NCBI RefSeq assembly: GCF_003851045.1 | Contig: NZ_BFBX01000130.1 | Coordinates: forward strand, 47,594 to 84,822 | Length of the DNA stretch: 37,229 nt | Source: Paenibacillus sp. 598K | GTDB taxonomy: Bacteria; Bacillota; Bacilli; Paenibacillales; Paenibacillaceae | Reading direction: 5' to 3' | Part shown: piece after piece, positions 1 through 8,551 of the stretch | Position numbering within the stretch: position 1 is the first letter of the stretch | Layout of the letters: every line of letters begins with the position of its first letter | The notes under the pieces: model-generated | Database searches by the model: none | The model's input: only the letters and a program-made list of their open reading frames with translations | What the model was told of the DNA's origin: nothing | Made by a program: the position numbers and the translations under genes

Positions 1-516
1 GAGCTGCATGTTGACCCGACCCGGATCGCGGTCGGCGGCGGCAGCGCCGGAGGCGGACTGGCCGCTGCGCTGGCCTTGATGGCACGGGATCGCGGAGGTC
101 CGGGCATCTGCTTCCAGATGCCGCTCTACCCGATGCTCGATCATCGCAACGAAGCGCCGTCGACCCGCGAGGAGCTGCACCCCGCCGTATGGAGCCGTCC
201 CAACAATGGTGCGGCCTGGCAGATGTATCTCGGCACAGCCGATCCGAGTCATCCGTGGGCCTCGCCCGCGCGGGCAGAGGATCTGTCGGGACTGCCGCCT
301 GCCTACCTGTGCGTGGGGCAACTGGATCTGTTCCGCGACGAGACGATCGAGTATGCCGCCCGTCTGATGCGCGAGGGCATCGATGTCGAGCTGCACGTCC
401 ACCCGGGGCTGTATCACGCCAGCGAGCTGTTCGTGCCGGATGCGGCGATCAGCCGACGCGTGCGTGCAGGCTATGTGGATGCGCTGGCGAGAGCTTTTGC
501 CAAGACGGTCGAATAG
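1..516 (+). CDS. alpha/beta-hydrolase of the hormone-sensitive-lipase type (5' end outside window)
   Basis: Frame 1 is open from the first base to a stop at 516, so the N-terminal half lies upstream of the window. The visible part holds the nucleophile elbow GGGSAGGG near residues 13-20, matching G-x-S-A-G-G of HSL-type esterases (alpha/beta-hydrolase fold 3). Near the C-terminus are the acidic loop GQLDLFRDE and HPGLYHA, the usual sites of the catalytic Asp and His, so the triad looks complete. Members hydrolyse short acyl esters in the cytoplasm. The next esterase starts 10 bases after this stop, so the two are almost certainly co-transcribed. The natural substrate cannot be read from sequence; acyl groups on plant oligosaccharides are inferred from the neighbours. 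Confidence 0.85.
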   Translation, partial: ELHVDPTRIAVGGGSAGGGLAAALALMARDRGGPGICFQMPLYPMLDHRNEAPSTREELHPAVWSRPNNGAAWQMYLGTADPSHPWASPARAEDLSGLPPAYLCVGQLDLFRDETIEYAARLMREGIDVELHVHPGLYHASELFVPDAAISRRVRAGYVDALARAFAKTVE

Positions 517-526
517 GGGGGAGAGC

Positions 527-1378
527 ATGGGAATCCTTAGATTCAACTTCCGCTCCGAGGTGCTCAGTCTGACGACCAATGTGACGGTCTGTTATCCGAC
601 CACGAGTCTGACGACGAACCTTGGTTATCGGGACCCGCTGCTGAAGCAAGAGCCCAAGCAGGCGTACAAACCGGGGATGAAGTTCCAGACCGTGTACCTG
701 CTGCACGGCGGAGGCGAGGACGATTCGGTGCCTTACCGCTATACGCGACTGGAGCAATACGCCGAGCGCAACATGGTCATGACGGTCACGCCTTCGGTCA
801 ACGACAGCCTGTACACCAACACAAAATACGGCTTTCGTTATCTGGAGTACCTGACCGAGGAGCTGCCGCTGGTCATCCAGTCGCTGTTCGCCTCGGCGCC
901 GGGCAGAGACAATACCTTCGTCGTCGGCCTGGCCATGGGCGGCAACGGGGCGCTTGGGCTAGGCGTGATCCGGCCGGATCTGTACAGGAGCGTCGTTGAC
1001 CTGTCCGGCGGCATCGGGATGACGCTCGATCGCGAGGAATATCGCAAGAGTCTGCATTGGGGCTTCTCGCGGGTGCGCGATACGTTGCTTGGCGAAGACG
1101 AGTTCGAGGGCTCCGAGCATGACCTGTACGCCTGTGCGGAGCGCAATATCGCCGAAGGCAAGACGCTGCCGACGTTCCACATCGCCGTCGGCGAGGATGA
1201 CTTCATCCGCGACCGGGTATTCAAGGACTACGCCGAGCTTCGGCGGCTCGGCTATCCAGTGCAATATGAGGAAGCGCCAGCGATGGGGCATGATTACGAG
1301 ATGTGGGACGTGTATCTGAAGAAGACGCTGGATGAGTGGCTTCCGCTGCGAAGAGCGCCGATCTACGACCGTCCATAA
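527..1378 (+). CDS. esterase-D/tributyrin-esterase family protein lacking the nucleophilic serine
   Basis: A 283-residue alpha/beta-hydrolase of the putative esterase family (PF00756 type: EstA, esterase D). The frame is open further upstream, but ATG at 527 has the purine-rich GGGGGGAGAG just before it and gives a family-like N-terminus (MGILRFNF). The nucleophile elbow normally reads G-x-S-M-G-G. Here it is GLAMGGNGAL, with GCC (Ala136) at 932-934 in place of Ser. The acidic segment VGEDDF near residue 223 and His255 in GHDYEMW are retained. Losing the nucleophile predicts an inactive or repurposed esterase, a sequencing error, or a recent TCC-to-GCC change. It sits between another hydrolase and the sugar-binding lipoprotein gene, in the same apparent operon. 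Confidence 0.85.
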   Translation: MGILRFNFRSEVLSLTTNVTVCYPTTSLTTNLGYRDPLLKQEPKQAYKPGMKFQTVYLLHGGGEDDSVPYRYTRLEQYAERNMVMTVTPSVNDSLYTNTKYGFRYLEYLTEELPLVIQSLFASAPGRDNTFVVGLAMGGNGALGLGVIRPDLYRSVVDLSGGIGMTLDREEYRKSLHWGFSRVRDTLLGEDEFEGSEHDLYACAERNIAEGKTLPTFHIAVGEDDFIRDRVFKDYAELRRLGYPVQYEEAPAMGHDYEMWDVYLKKTLDEWLPLRRAPIYDRP

Positions 1379-1414
1379 GCATATAACCAACCAACTCCAA
1401 GGGGGAAGACAAGC

Positions 1415-2914
1415 ATGTGGAAAAAAAGCATGGGCATCGGGTTGACAGTAGTATTGGCAGCAGGTCTGTTGGCGGCATGCGGCAAGGATAATGCGGGCGA
1501 GAAGCCGGCGGCGGAGGGTACGAAGGGCGAGGAGCCGTATACGGTTAATTTCGCTTATCATGCGCCGAAGGAAGGCAACCAGGCGGAAGTCAACGCGCTG
1601 ATCAATGAGCTGACGATGCGAGATCTGAACATGAAGGTCAATCTGATGCCGATTACGTGGGACACGTACAACTCCAAAATGCCGATGATGCTGGCGGCCC
1701 AGGAGCCGATCGACATTTCGTTCGTCTTTGCCTTCAGCCTGCCAAGCTTCATCGACCAAGGCTATATCGTCGACGCGTCCGACTACATGGAGCAGACGAA
1801 GGATCTGCAGGAGGTGCTCGGCGAGGACTTGCAGGGCGGCTATATCGGCGATATGCTGGCAGGTTTCCCGATGATGAACGTGCGCGCCACGCCATCTGGC
1901 ATTTTCGTCCGCAAGGACATCTTCGAGGAGCTGGGCTACAAGGCTTCGGACTTCAATATTACGACCGACGACATGTCCACCTTCGGCCAGCTGACCGAGA
2001 TGTTCGCCAAGGTCAAGGAGAAGTATCCCGACATGACGCCGTTCAACGGCTACCGTACGTTCGGGCTGAACACGATCACGTATATCGACGGCGTCGGCGA
2101 TCAGTTCGGCGTACTCGAAAACTACGGCCAGACAGACAAAATTACGAACTGGTACGAATCCGATCAATTCAAGCAATTTGCGCTCCTCAACCGCGAATGG
2201 TTCGAGAAGGGCTACTCGTCGAAGGACATCGCCGTCGACAAGGAGCTGGGCCAGGCCAAGATGAAAGCGGGCAAAACGTTCGCCTTCTTCGCCTCCTACG
2301 GCGCGAACGCGCTCACCGACGTCAAATCGCAAACCGGCTATGATACGGTGCTGATCCCGGTGTCGCACAAGATGAAATCGACGACGGCCGTCAATGGCGC
2401 GCTGAACGTCGTGCTGAACACATCGGCCAACAAGGAAAAGGCGTTTGAATTCCTGAACTGGGCTTACACGAACAAAGAATTCAATGACTTGCTCAACTGG
2501 GGCGTTCCCGGCAAGGACTGGGTCGTCAATGACCAGGGCCAGGCGGATTATCCGGAGGGCGTGACGGTGTCGACTGTCAACTACCACAACGACTTCGGCT
2601 TCATCTATCCGAACCAGTATCTGATGACGCCATGGAGCGGCAGCCCGGCCGACATCTGGGAGAAGTACAAGGCGTTCAGCGACGACGCGCTCGTCTCCAA
2701 AGCGTACGGCTTCACCTTTGACTCCTCGACAGTAGCAGCGGAGCAATCCCAGCTGGCAGGCGTGCTGGCCAAATACGAAAATGCGCTTTCGTTTGGCGCG
2801 GTTGACATCGAGCCGACGTTGAAAAAATTCAACGACGAGCTGTACGCCGCAGGTCTGCAGGCGGTCATGGACGAAAAACAGCGTCAGCTCGACGAATGGA
2901 TGGCCAGCAAGTAA
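1415..2914 (+). CDS. sugar ABC transporter substrate-binding lipoprotein (family 1, DUF3502 C-terminus)
   Basis: A 499-residue extracellular solute-binding protein. It begins with a basic n-region, a hydrophobic stretch and a lipobox LLAAC, so it should be lipid-anchored at Cys22 on the outer face of the membrane. The body matches family 1 carbohydrate-binding proteins of the LipO/YtcQ kind. The last ~140 residues, from FGFIYPNQY to the end, resemble the DUF3502 domain typical of Paenibacillaceae lipoproteins. Start ATG 1415 follows AAGGGGGAAG with good spacing. The two permease genes follow directly. No ATPase is encoded here, as usual for this class, which shares an MsmX-type ATPase encoded elsewhere. 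An oligosaccharide or modified sugar is the likely ligand (inference). Confidence 0.93.
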   Translation: MWKKSMGIGLTVVLAAGLLAACGKDNAGEKPAAEGTKGEEPYTVNFAYHAPKEGNQAEVNALINELTMRDLNMKVNLMPITWDTYNSKMPMMLAAQEPIDISFVFAFSLPSFIDQGYIVDASDYMEQTKDLQEVLGEDLQGGYIGDMLAGFPMMNVRATPSGIFVRKDIFEELGYKASDFNITTDDMSTFGQLTEMFAKVKEKYPDMTPFNGYRTFGLNTITYIDGVGDQFGVLENYGQTDKITNWYESDQFKQFALLNREWFEKGYSSKDIAVDKELGQAKMKAGKTFAFFASYGANALTDVKSQTGYDTVLIPVSHKMKSTTAVNGALNVVLNTSANKEKAFEFLNWAYTNKEFNDLLNWGVPGKDWVVNDQGQADYPEGVTVSTVNYHNDFGFIYPNQYLMTPWSGSPADIWEKYKAFSDDALVSKAYGFTFDSSTVAAEQSQLAGVLAKYENALSFGAVDIEPTLKKFNDELYAAGLQAVMDEKQRQLDEWMASK

Positions 2915-2923
2915 TAACCATGC

Positions 2924-2951
2924 GCCGGGGGCTGCGTCAGCAGCCTTCGGC
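2924..2951 (+). other. intergenic stem-loop between binding-protein and permease genes
   Basis: GCCG-GG-GGCTGC (2924-2935) can pair with GCAGCC-TT-CGGC (2940-2951) around a GTCA loop, a 12-bp stem with two G-U pairs. No T-run follows. In transporter operons such hairpins often protect the abundant binding-protein mRNA 3' end and lower permease expression; that role is inferred here. Confidence 0.5.
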
Positions 2952-2972
2952 CACTAGTGACGAAGGGAACGG

Positions 2973-3875
2973 ATGGGGATGAGAAAACTTAAGCCGTATA
3001 TGCCGCTCTATGTCATGATGATCCCGTGCGCGCTATATCTGCTGATCAACAACTATGTGCCGATGGCTGGCATAATCGCCGCCTTCAAGTCATTCAAGGC
3101 GACCGAAGGGCTGCTGGGCAGTCCATGGGTAGGCTGGCGCAACTTCGAATATTTGTTCAAGTCCAACGATATGATGATCATCATCCGTAATACCCTGCTC
3201 TACAATGTGGCTTTTATACTGGTCAACAATGTGATTGGCATTATTATTGCGATTATGATTACGAACGTCAAAAGCAAGCGATACCAGAAGTTTTATCAAA
3301 GCTCGGTGCTGCTGCCGTTTACGATGTCGATGGTCGTCATCAGCTATGTCGTGTTTGCGTTCCTCAGCCAGCAGAACGGCATGCTGAACAACAGCATCCT
3401 CCAGAGCAATCCAATCCAGTGGTACAACGATCCGACCTGGTGGCCGCTTATCCTGACGCTGGTGCAATGCTGGAAGTATGTCGGCTACGGCATCCTGATC
3501 TACATTGCGGGCATCTCGGTCATTGACAAATCGTTGTACGAAGCCGCCGCCATCGATGGAGCCGGCACCTGGAAGCAGATTACGCGGATTACGCTTCCTT
3601 CGCTTATGCCGGCGATTATTACGCTGTTTTTGCTGAGCATCGGCAGGATTTGCTACTCCGACTTTGGACTGTTCTACTTGATCCCGCAAAATTCCGGTCC
3701 GTTGTTCAACGTGACCGCAACGATAGACACGTACGTCTATAGCGCCTTGATGTCTCCAGGAGGCATCGGACGCTCTGCTGCAACGGGTCTGATGCAGGCC
3801 GTGGTCGGCTTCGTCCTCGTGCTGGGGGCCAATGGCCTCGTCCGCAAGTTAAGCTCAAGGGACGCGATGTTCTAG
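2973..3875 (+). CDS. ABC sugar transporter permease (LplB-like)
   Basis: A 300-residue inner-membrane permease with about six hydrophobic segments. The EAA loop that contacts the ATPase begins at about residue 190 (EAAAIDGAG, followed by the conserved P of the TLPSLMPAI helix). Overall it resembles LplB/YteP-type permeases that work with DUF3502-type lipoproteins. Start ATG 2973 is used; an in-frame ATG at 2979 lies at better distance from AAGGGA (2963-2968) and is an equally possible start. It should form a heterodimeric channel with the next permease. Confidence 0.93.
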   Translation: MGMRKLKPYMPLYVMMIPCALYLLINNYVPMAGIIAAFKSFKATEGLLGSPWVGWRNFEYLFKSNDMMIIIRNTLLYNVAFILVNNVIGIIIAIMITNVKSKRYQKFYQSSVLLPFTMSMVVISYVVFAFLSQQNGMLNNSILQSNPIQWYNDPTWWPLILTLVQCWKYVGYGILIYIAGISVIDKSLYEAAAIDGAGTWKQITRITLPSLMPAIITLFLLSIGRICYSDFGLFYLIPQNSGPLFNVTATIDTYVYSALMSPGGIGRSAATGLMQAVVGFVLVLGANGLVRKLSSRDAMF

Positions 3876-3923
3876 GTCTGTCTGACACGACCTTAATCCC
3901 GGGCAGAGAAAGGATAAACGGTG

Positions 3924-4799
3924 ATGATCGACAACAAGATTCAACAAGTGATCATGAACGTCATACTGATGCTAGTCGCGATTGCGATGATCGCTCCCCT
4001 GCTGCTGCTGTTCCTCTCCTCCATTACGGATGAGAAGACGCTGGTAGCCAACGGCTATTCGTTTTTTCCGGAGACGCTGAGCATCGGAGCCTACACCTAT
4101 ATTGCCGATAACTCAGAGATGATCTTCAGCGCCTACGGCATTACGATCATCGTGACGCTGATCGGTACGACGATCGGGCTGCTCATTACGGCGATGATGA
4201 GCTTTGCGCTGTCGGTAAGAGGCTTGCCGGGCACCGGCGTCATCAGCTTCCTGGTATTCTTCACGATGCTGTTCAACGGCGGTCTGGTGCCGTCCTACAT
4301 CATGTGGACGAGCCTCGGCGTCGTCAATTCGATCTGGGCTTACGTCTTCCCGTTCTTGTTGACCAACGCCTTCAACATTATTTTGATCCGCTCTTATTTT
4401 GCGACCAATATTCCTAATGAGATCTACGAGTCGGCCAAGATGGACGGCGCTGGCTATTACCGGATTTTCGCGACGATGGTGCTGCCGCTCGGCAAGCCGA
4501 TCCTGGTGACGATCGGCCTGTTCACCGGGCTGAACTACTGGAATGACTGGCAGAACGGCCTCTACTTCATCACGCAGCCGGACATGCTCAGCATTCAGGC
4601 GCTGCTCAACAAGATGAACCAGAACATCCAGGCCGTCATCTCGTATACGAGCGTCAGCTCCAGCTCGGCGGCGTCGATCCCGCATGTATCGATTCGGATG
4701 GCGATCGCCTTTGTCGCGATCCTGCCGATCCTGGCGATGTACCCGTTCCTGCAGAAGTACTTTGCCAGCGGCATCATGGGCGGTGCGGTGAAGGGGTGA
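3924..4799 (+). CDS. ABC sugar transporter permease (LplC-like, carbohydrate uptake CUT1)
   Basis: About 291 residues with six predicted membrane helices. The EAA loop at about residue 169 reads ESAKMDGAG and is followed by a TMVLPLGKPIL-type helix, diagnostic of CUT1 permeases such as LplC/YtcP. ATG 3924 lies 10 bases after AGAAAGGA; the GTG three bases upstream is an alternative start. It is the second channel subunit for the transporter whose binding protein begins at 1415. After the stop the operon is interrupted by a palindromic repeat element before the next esterase gene. Confidence 0.93.
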   Translation: MIDNKIQQVIMNVILMLVAIAMIAPLLLLFLSSITDEKTLVANGYSFFPETLSIGAYTYIADNSEMIFSAYGITIIVTLIGTTIGLLITAMMSFALSVRGLPGTGVISFLVFFTMLFNGGLVPSYIMWTSLGVVNSIWAYVFPFLLTNAFNIILIRSYFATNIPNEIYESAKMDGAGYYRIFATMVLPLGKPILVTIGLFTGLNYWNDWQNGLYFITQPDMLSIQALLNKMNQNIQAVISYTSVSSSSAASIPHVSIRMAIAFVAILPILAMYPFLQKYFASGIMGGAVKG

Positions 4800-4813
4800 C
4801 GAACACCCTGAAC

Positions 4814-4983
4814 CAGACCGCCCTCAAAAGGCCGAAGAGGCACGGGATCGAATCTGTAGAAGCGAAGCGTTCGCCTTTGTCCCCGGATTTCAACCGCGAT
4901 GCGGTGAAGATAAAGAAATCTGGGGACAACAGCGATCGGAAGATCGATCCCGTGACCGTAGGCACTATTTTGAGGGCGGTCTG
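4814..4983. repeat. 170-bp nested palindromic intergenic element
   Basis: Nested inverted repeats fill most of the gap between the LplC-like permease and the PHB-type esterase. The outer arms CAGACCGCCCTCAAAA (4814-4829) and its exact complement (4968-4983) form 16 bp. Next, 4841-4851 pairs with 4944-4954 (11 bp, core CACGGGATC). Then 4877-4890 pairs with 4916-4929 (14 bp, one G-T, core TTGTCCCC). The tip holds a 5-bp hairpin ACCGC/GCGGT (4893-4905). Side hairpins occur at 4862-4874 (GCGAA/TTCGC) and 4933-4946. No reading frame is convincing. It resembles the dispersed palindromic repeats of Paenibacillus genomes; that is from memory and unverified. Confidence 0.75.
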
Positions 4984-5011
4984 AACCACAGGAGGGAGAG
5001 GAACAACAAAC

Positions 5012-6466
5012 ATGAAAGGAACAATCAAGCTGCTGCCTGGCGAGCCCAATGAGGCCAACCGGGACTATCTGCCCGAGGCGATCAAGGGCTCGACGATGGT
5101 CGTCAACGAGAATGGCAACAACTCGCACCCTTATCCCGAGCGACTCCGCGAGTACAGCGAGACGGTCGTCGGAGAGGCGGCATCGACCTGGTACGAATAT
5201 ATCCCCGCCTCCTATGACGGCTCCAGGCCGGTACCGCTCGTCGTCTCGCTGCATGGCGGCCTGATGACAGGCTGGGGGCAGGCGATCTATACGTCGTGGA
5301 CGCATATCGCGGACCGCGAAGGGTTCATCGTGCTGTTCCCCAATGCGAGCGAGCGCAAGGTATGGATGGTCGAGTGCGAGGAGAAGACGCTCGAGATTAT
5401 CGGCAAGCCGAACCCCGAAGGCTTCTACCTCCATCGAGCGCCGGAGGACCCGGCGGACAATCACGACATGCAGGTCATCCTGGCGCTGATCGAGCGGATG
5501 GAGCGCACCTATGCGATCGATGCGAGCCTTATCTTCATCCACGGCATGTCGATGGGCGACATTATGGCGGGCCAGATGCTGCGGCACTATAGCGAGCGTT
5601 TCGCCGCCGGCTCCGGCTCGGCCGGCATGACCTGGCCCGAGGTGCTGTGGGATGCGGCGGGCGAGCCGCGCTGTCAACCGTCCCCCGTGTCAGTGATGCA
5701 GTCGCGGATGGAGCATGACGAGATCCCGTTCCATGACGGCGAGACCGGGATGTTCATCCGCTCCAACCGGGAGTTCTGGAAGCGGGCCAATGGCTGCCGG
5801 TCACTGCCGCGGCTGCGGATCGTCGGCGAGAACAACCTGGCGTTCTATACCGGCGAGCAGGCCGACTTCGTCTACCATGAGGTCAAGAACCGCGATCATG
5901 GCCAGACCTTCGACGACGCCGAGCTGGTGTGGCAGCATTTGTTCGCCAAGGTGGTCGGAGGAGAGGCTAACAGCCCGGAAGCGCAAGGCGACGCCTGGTC
6001 GGTGGCGCTTGCGGCGGGCAGTCGCAAGGCATACGTCCATCAACGGCTGGTCGAGATGAGCGGACCGGCGTTCCTGCACCATAAGCTGAAGTACCACGGT
6101 ATGAATGGAGACTCGATCATCCGCGGCTCTTATCTGATGACGCCGGTGTCGTTTGTCGCCGAGCTGCTCGGCGGACAGGTGACCGAGACGTACGAGGGAC
6201 GGTCGGCGGAGCTGACGCTGCCGGATGGCCGCACCTTCCAGATCGCCCAGGGCAGCATCGGCTGCGTCGTCGACAACCGAGTGGAGTCGATGCTGTGCGA
6301 AGCCATCTATCGGGACGGCGAGCTCTACCTGCCGATCCAGTGGCTGATGTGTCGTCATCTCGGCCGTCTTGCCTCCGCTTGCGGGGACGTGCTCTATATT
6401 ACCGATCATTACGCCGAGCTGTCGCTGTATATGGCGGAGTTGATCCAGGAAGAGATATTGCGTTAA
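5012..6466 (+). CDS. PHB-depolymerase-like esterase with C-terminal copper-amine-oxidase-N-type domain
   Basis: A 484-residue protein without signal peptide. Residues ~65-320 look like the PHB depolymerase/feruloyl-esterase-like alpha/beta-hydrolase family (PF10503 type). The nucleophile elbow is HGMSMGD with Ser180, and the candidate catalytic His lies in NRDHGQTFDD. The last ~120 residues (about 355-475) have the two-lobed pattern of the copper amine oxidase N-terminal 'stalk' domain (PF07833 type), common at the ends of Bacillota surface proteins but unusual on a protein predicted to be cytoplasmic. Start ATG 5012 follows AGGAGGGAGAGG, although that site is a little far upstream. It is the third esterase of the locus, likely deacylating an imported sugar (inference). 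Confidence 0.85.
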   Translation: MKGTIKLLPGEPNEANRDYLPEAIKGSTMVVNENGNNSHPYPERLREYSETVVGEAASTWYEYIPASYDGSRPVPLVVSLHGGLMTGWGQAIYTSWTHIADREGFIVLFPNASERKVWMVECEEKTLEIIGKPNPEGFYLHRAPEDPADNHDMQVILALIERMERTYAIDASLIFIHGMSMGDIMAGQMLRHYSERFAAGSGSAGMTWPEVLWDAAGEPRCQPSPVSVMQSRMEHDEIPFHDGETGMFIRSNREFWKRANGCRSLPRLRIVGENNLAFYTGEQADFVYHEVKNRDHGQTFDDAELVWQHLFAKVVGGEANSPEAQGDAWSVALAAGSRKAYVHQRLVEMSGPAFLHHKLKYHGMNGDSIIRGSYLMTPVSFVAELLGGQVTETYEGRSAELTLPDGRTFQIAQGSIGCVVDNRVESMLCEAIYRDGELYLPIQWLMCRHLGRLASACGDVLYITDHYAELSLYMAELIQEEILR

Positions 6467-6498
6467 TCCATGCTGTAATGGAAGGAAGGGAGAGCCAT

Positions 6499-7170
6499 AT
6501 GAGAGAGACATCATCGATTCCCGATCCCCGGGAGATAGAAAAAATGAAGCGGCTGGGCGATTTTCTGAAAGCCCGCAAGCTGGCCGATTATATCGAGCTC
6601 AATCGTCACGCCGAGCCCGGCGGCATCGTATTCGCAGGGGATTCCATTACCGAGGGCTTCCCTGTCCATGAGCTGCTGCGCCCAGGCAAGCGGCTGTACA
6701 ACCGGGGCATCGGCGGAGACACGACGACGGGGCTGTTGCACAATATCCGGCATCTGATCCTCGACTTGCAGCCGGCCCAACTGTTCCTGATGATCGGCAC
6801 CAACGATCTGGGCGAGGGCGAGTCGCCGGAGGCGATCGCGGCGCGCATCCGGGACATCTGCGAGGCGGTGCGGCAGAGCTTGCCTCGGGCCGAGATCGTA
6901 CTGCTATCGCTCTATCCGGTCAACCGCGATGCCGAGCCCGACCTGCCGTTCCCGGTCGTCGGCAGCCGGACGGGCGAGGCGATCCTCGAGATCAATGAGC
7001 GACTCCGGCAGATCGCGGACGAGCTGAAGCTGGACTATGCGGATATTCATGCCTTGCTGACCGACGAGACAGGCAAGCTTGAGGCCTCCTATACTTACGA
7101 TGGCCTGCATCTCCATGCGCGCGGCTACGAGGTTGTGAGGTCAGATATTCAGCGCAGATTGCTGTCATGA
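6499..7170 (+). CDS. SGNH/GDSL-family esterase
   Basis: A 223-residue SGNH hydrolase. Block I is FAGDSITEGF with nucleophile Ser49. The oxyanion Gly is in GIGGDTT and the Asn in IGTND. The C-terminal dyad is Asp201-x-x-His204 in DGLHLHARGY. All four SGNH blocks are therefore present, and the length fits cytoplasmic acetyl-esterases. The frame is open well upstream, but ATG 6499 follows GGAAGGAAGGGAGAG at suitable distance and gives a normal N-terminus. It lies 32 bases after the preceding esterase. Together with the fucosidase and transporters it suggests removal of acetyl or other acyl groups from plant-derived oligosaccharides; the exact substrate is inference. Confidence 0.88.
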   Translation: MRETSSIPDPREIEKMKRLGDFLKARKLADYIELNRHAEPGGIVFAGDSITEGFPVHELLRPGKRLYNRGIGGDTTTGLLHNIRHLILDLQPAQLFLMIGTNDLGEGESPEAIAARIRDICEAVRQSLPRAEIVLLSLYPVNRDAEPDLPFPVVGSRTGEAILEINERLRQIADELKLDYADIHALLTDETGKLEASYTYDGLHLHARGYEVVRSDIQRRLLS

Positions 7171-7207
7171 TGTCGGCAGCAACGCTCGGAACCAGGGGTA
7201 GCCGCCT

Positions 7208-8416
7208 ATGTCCGAACTGAATGTGACCCCGACCGAGACGAAGACTTCGCCTTCCATTTGGAATCGTGCCTTTGTCAGCATCTTTATGATCAACGTCGCC
7301 TTGAATATGGCGCAATTCATGATGAATACGCTCATCCCGAACTATGCGGAGCATCTGGGCGCGACGGCGGTCATGGTCGGCATGGTGTCTAGCATGTTTG
7401 CGGTGACGGCGCTGGGCATCCGGCCTGTCGTCGGCCCGGCCACCGGTTTTTTTCGCAGCAATCGGCTATTGGCGGTGGCAATCGGTATTATCTGCGTCGC
7501 TTTTCTATTCTACAGCATCGCTGACTCGATCGAGATGATCATCGCGGGACGGCTGCTGCATGGCATCGGCATGGGCTTCCTGGCCCCCTTGTCGCTGGCG
7601 CTGGCCAGCGATGCCCTGCCGAGCGACAAGATTGCCTCGGGCATCGGTATTTTCTCGCTCGGGCAAGCAGTCGCCACGGCGATCGGTCCGTCGCTTGGGC
7701 TGGAGCTGGTATACGCCTTCGGCTATTCGTTTACGTTTCTGGTCGGTGCGGTCATTATGGTCGTCGTGCTGTTTATGGCTTTGCGTCTGCGGAGCCCGGC
7801 TCCTGATCGGTCGGCAGGGTTCAAGCTGACGCTGAACAATTTTTACGCACGGGAGGTTCTCGTCCCTGCCGTTATGATGTTTTTTCTGGCCGGCGCTTAT
7901 TCCTGTATCAATTCCTTTATCCTGATCTATGGCAAGCTCAACGGCGTCCAGAATATTGGCCTGTTCTTCACCGCTTACGCCGTCTGCGTGCTGTTCTCGC
8001 GGCCGTTCAGCGGCAAGCTGGCGGACAAGTACGGGCTCGACAAGATGCTCATCCCCGGCATTCTGGTGTTCGCCGTTTCGTTTATCTTGATCAGCTATGC
8101 CCGCACCTTGCCGATGTTCCTGCTCGCCGGGGCCGTGTCTGCCTTTGGCTACGGGATCTGCCAGCCGATCATCCAGACGCTGTGCATGAAGCTGGTCGAC
8201 AAGGAACGGCGCGGCGTCGCCGGCAACACGACCTATATCGGCGTCGATCTCGGCTACCTGCTGACACCGACGCTGGCCGGCGCGATCGTCACGTATGTGC
8301 ATCACGGGAACGGCAGCATGATCAGCGGCTATTCCGTCATGTTCCAGGTGATGACGATTCCGATCCTGATCTCGTTAGTTGTTTTTCTGGCGAAGAAGCG
8401 CAAGCTTGGCTTGTAG
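7208..8416 (+). CDS. MFS transporter
   Basis: A 402-residue major facilitator protein with about twelve hydrophobic segments and a short cytoplasmic N-terminus. A motif-A-like loop GKLADKYGLDK lies between the predicted helices 8 and 9. The gene starts 37 bases after the SGNH esterase and ends in a terminator overlapping its stop codon, so it closes the esterase/ABC operon. Substrate is not evident; export or import of a sugar or acid released by the esterases would fit the context (inference). Ribosome-binding site is weak (CAGGGG). Confidence 0.9.
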   Translation: MSELNVTPTETKTSPSIWNRAFVSIFMINVALNMAQFMMNTLIPNYAEHLGATAVMVGMVSSMFAVTALGIRPVVGPATGFFRSNRLLAVAIGIICVAFLFYSIADSIEMIIAGRLLHGIGMGFLAPLSLALASDALPSDKIASGIGIFSLGQAVATAIGPSLGLELVYAFGYSFTFLVGAVIMVVVLFMALRLRSPAPDRSAGFKLTLNNFYAREVLVPAVMMFFLAGAYSCINSFILIYGKLNGVQNIGLFFTAYAVCVLFSRPFSGKLADKYGLDKMLIPGILVFAVSFILISYARTLPMFLLAGAVSAFGYGICQPIIQTLCMKLVDKERRGVAGNTTYIGVDLGYLLTPTLAGAIVTYVHHGNGSMISGYSVMFQVMTIPILISLVVFLAKKRKLGL

Positions 8417-8434
8417 CTTCTTCGTCTCTTTTTC
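8391..8434 (+). terminator. terminator of the esterase/ABC/MFS operon
   Basis: CGAAGAAGC (8391-8399) pairs perfectly with GCTTCTTCG (8416-8424), followed by TCTCTTTTTC. The stem overlaps the last codons and stop of the MFS gene. The 16-base loop is long, so strength is uncertain. Confidence 0.55.
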
Positions 8435-8465
8435 ATGTTCGTAACAAAATGCTATCGTTCGTAAT

Positions 8466-8492
8466 TTCGTTGCGGCGTAATCCCGTTATAAT
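8466..8492 (+). promoter_or_regulatory. candidate sigma-A promoter for the GH95 gene
   Basis: A perfect TATAAT at 8487-8492 lies 60 bases before the GH95 start. The best -35 candidate, TTCGTT at 8466-8471, gives a 15-base spacer and is a weak match. It follows the upstream operon terminator, so GH95 probably has its own transcript. Confidence 0.45.
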
Positions 8493-8551
8493 AGAGGCTG
8501 AGTCATTCAGATTCTCTTACAAGCGACAATTCATAGGGGGTTAATGCTGCG

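Noticed and set aside
959..2746. 595-codon minus-strand frame opposite the esterase and binding-protein genes
   Set aside because: Shadow of well-supported plus-strand genes; low-complexity Arg/Val/His-rich translation, no ribosome-binding site, no family resemblance.
2946..2972. Terminator after the binding-protein gene
   Set aside because: The stem-loop has no T-run and the permease genes clearly belong to the same operon.
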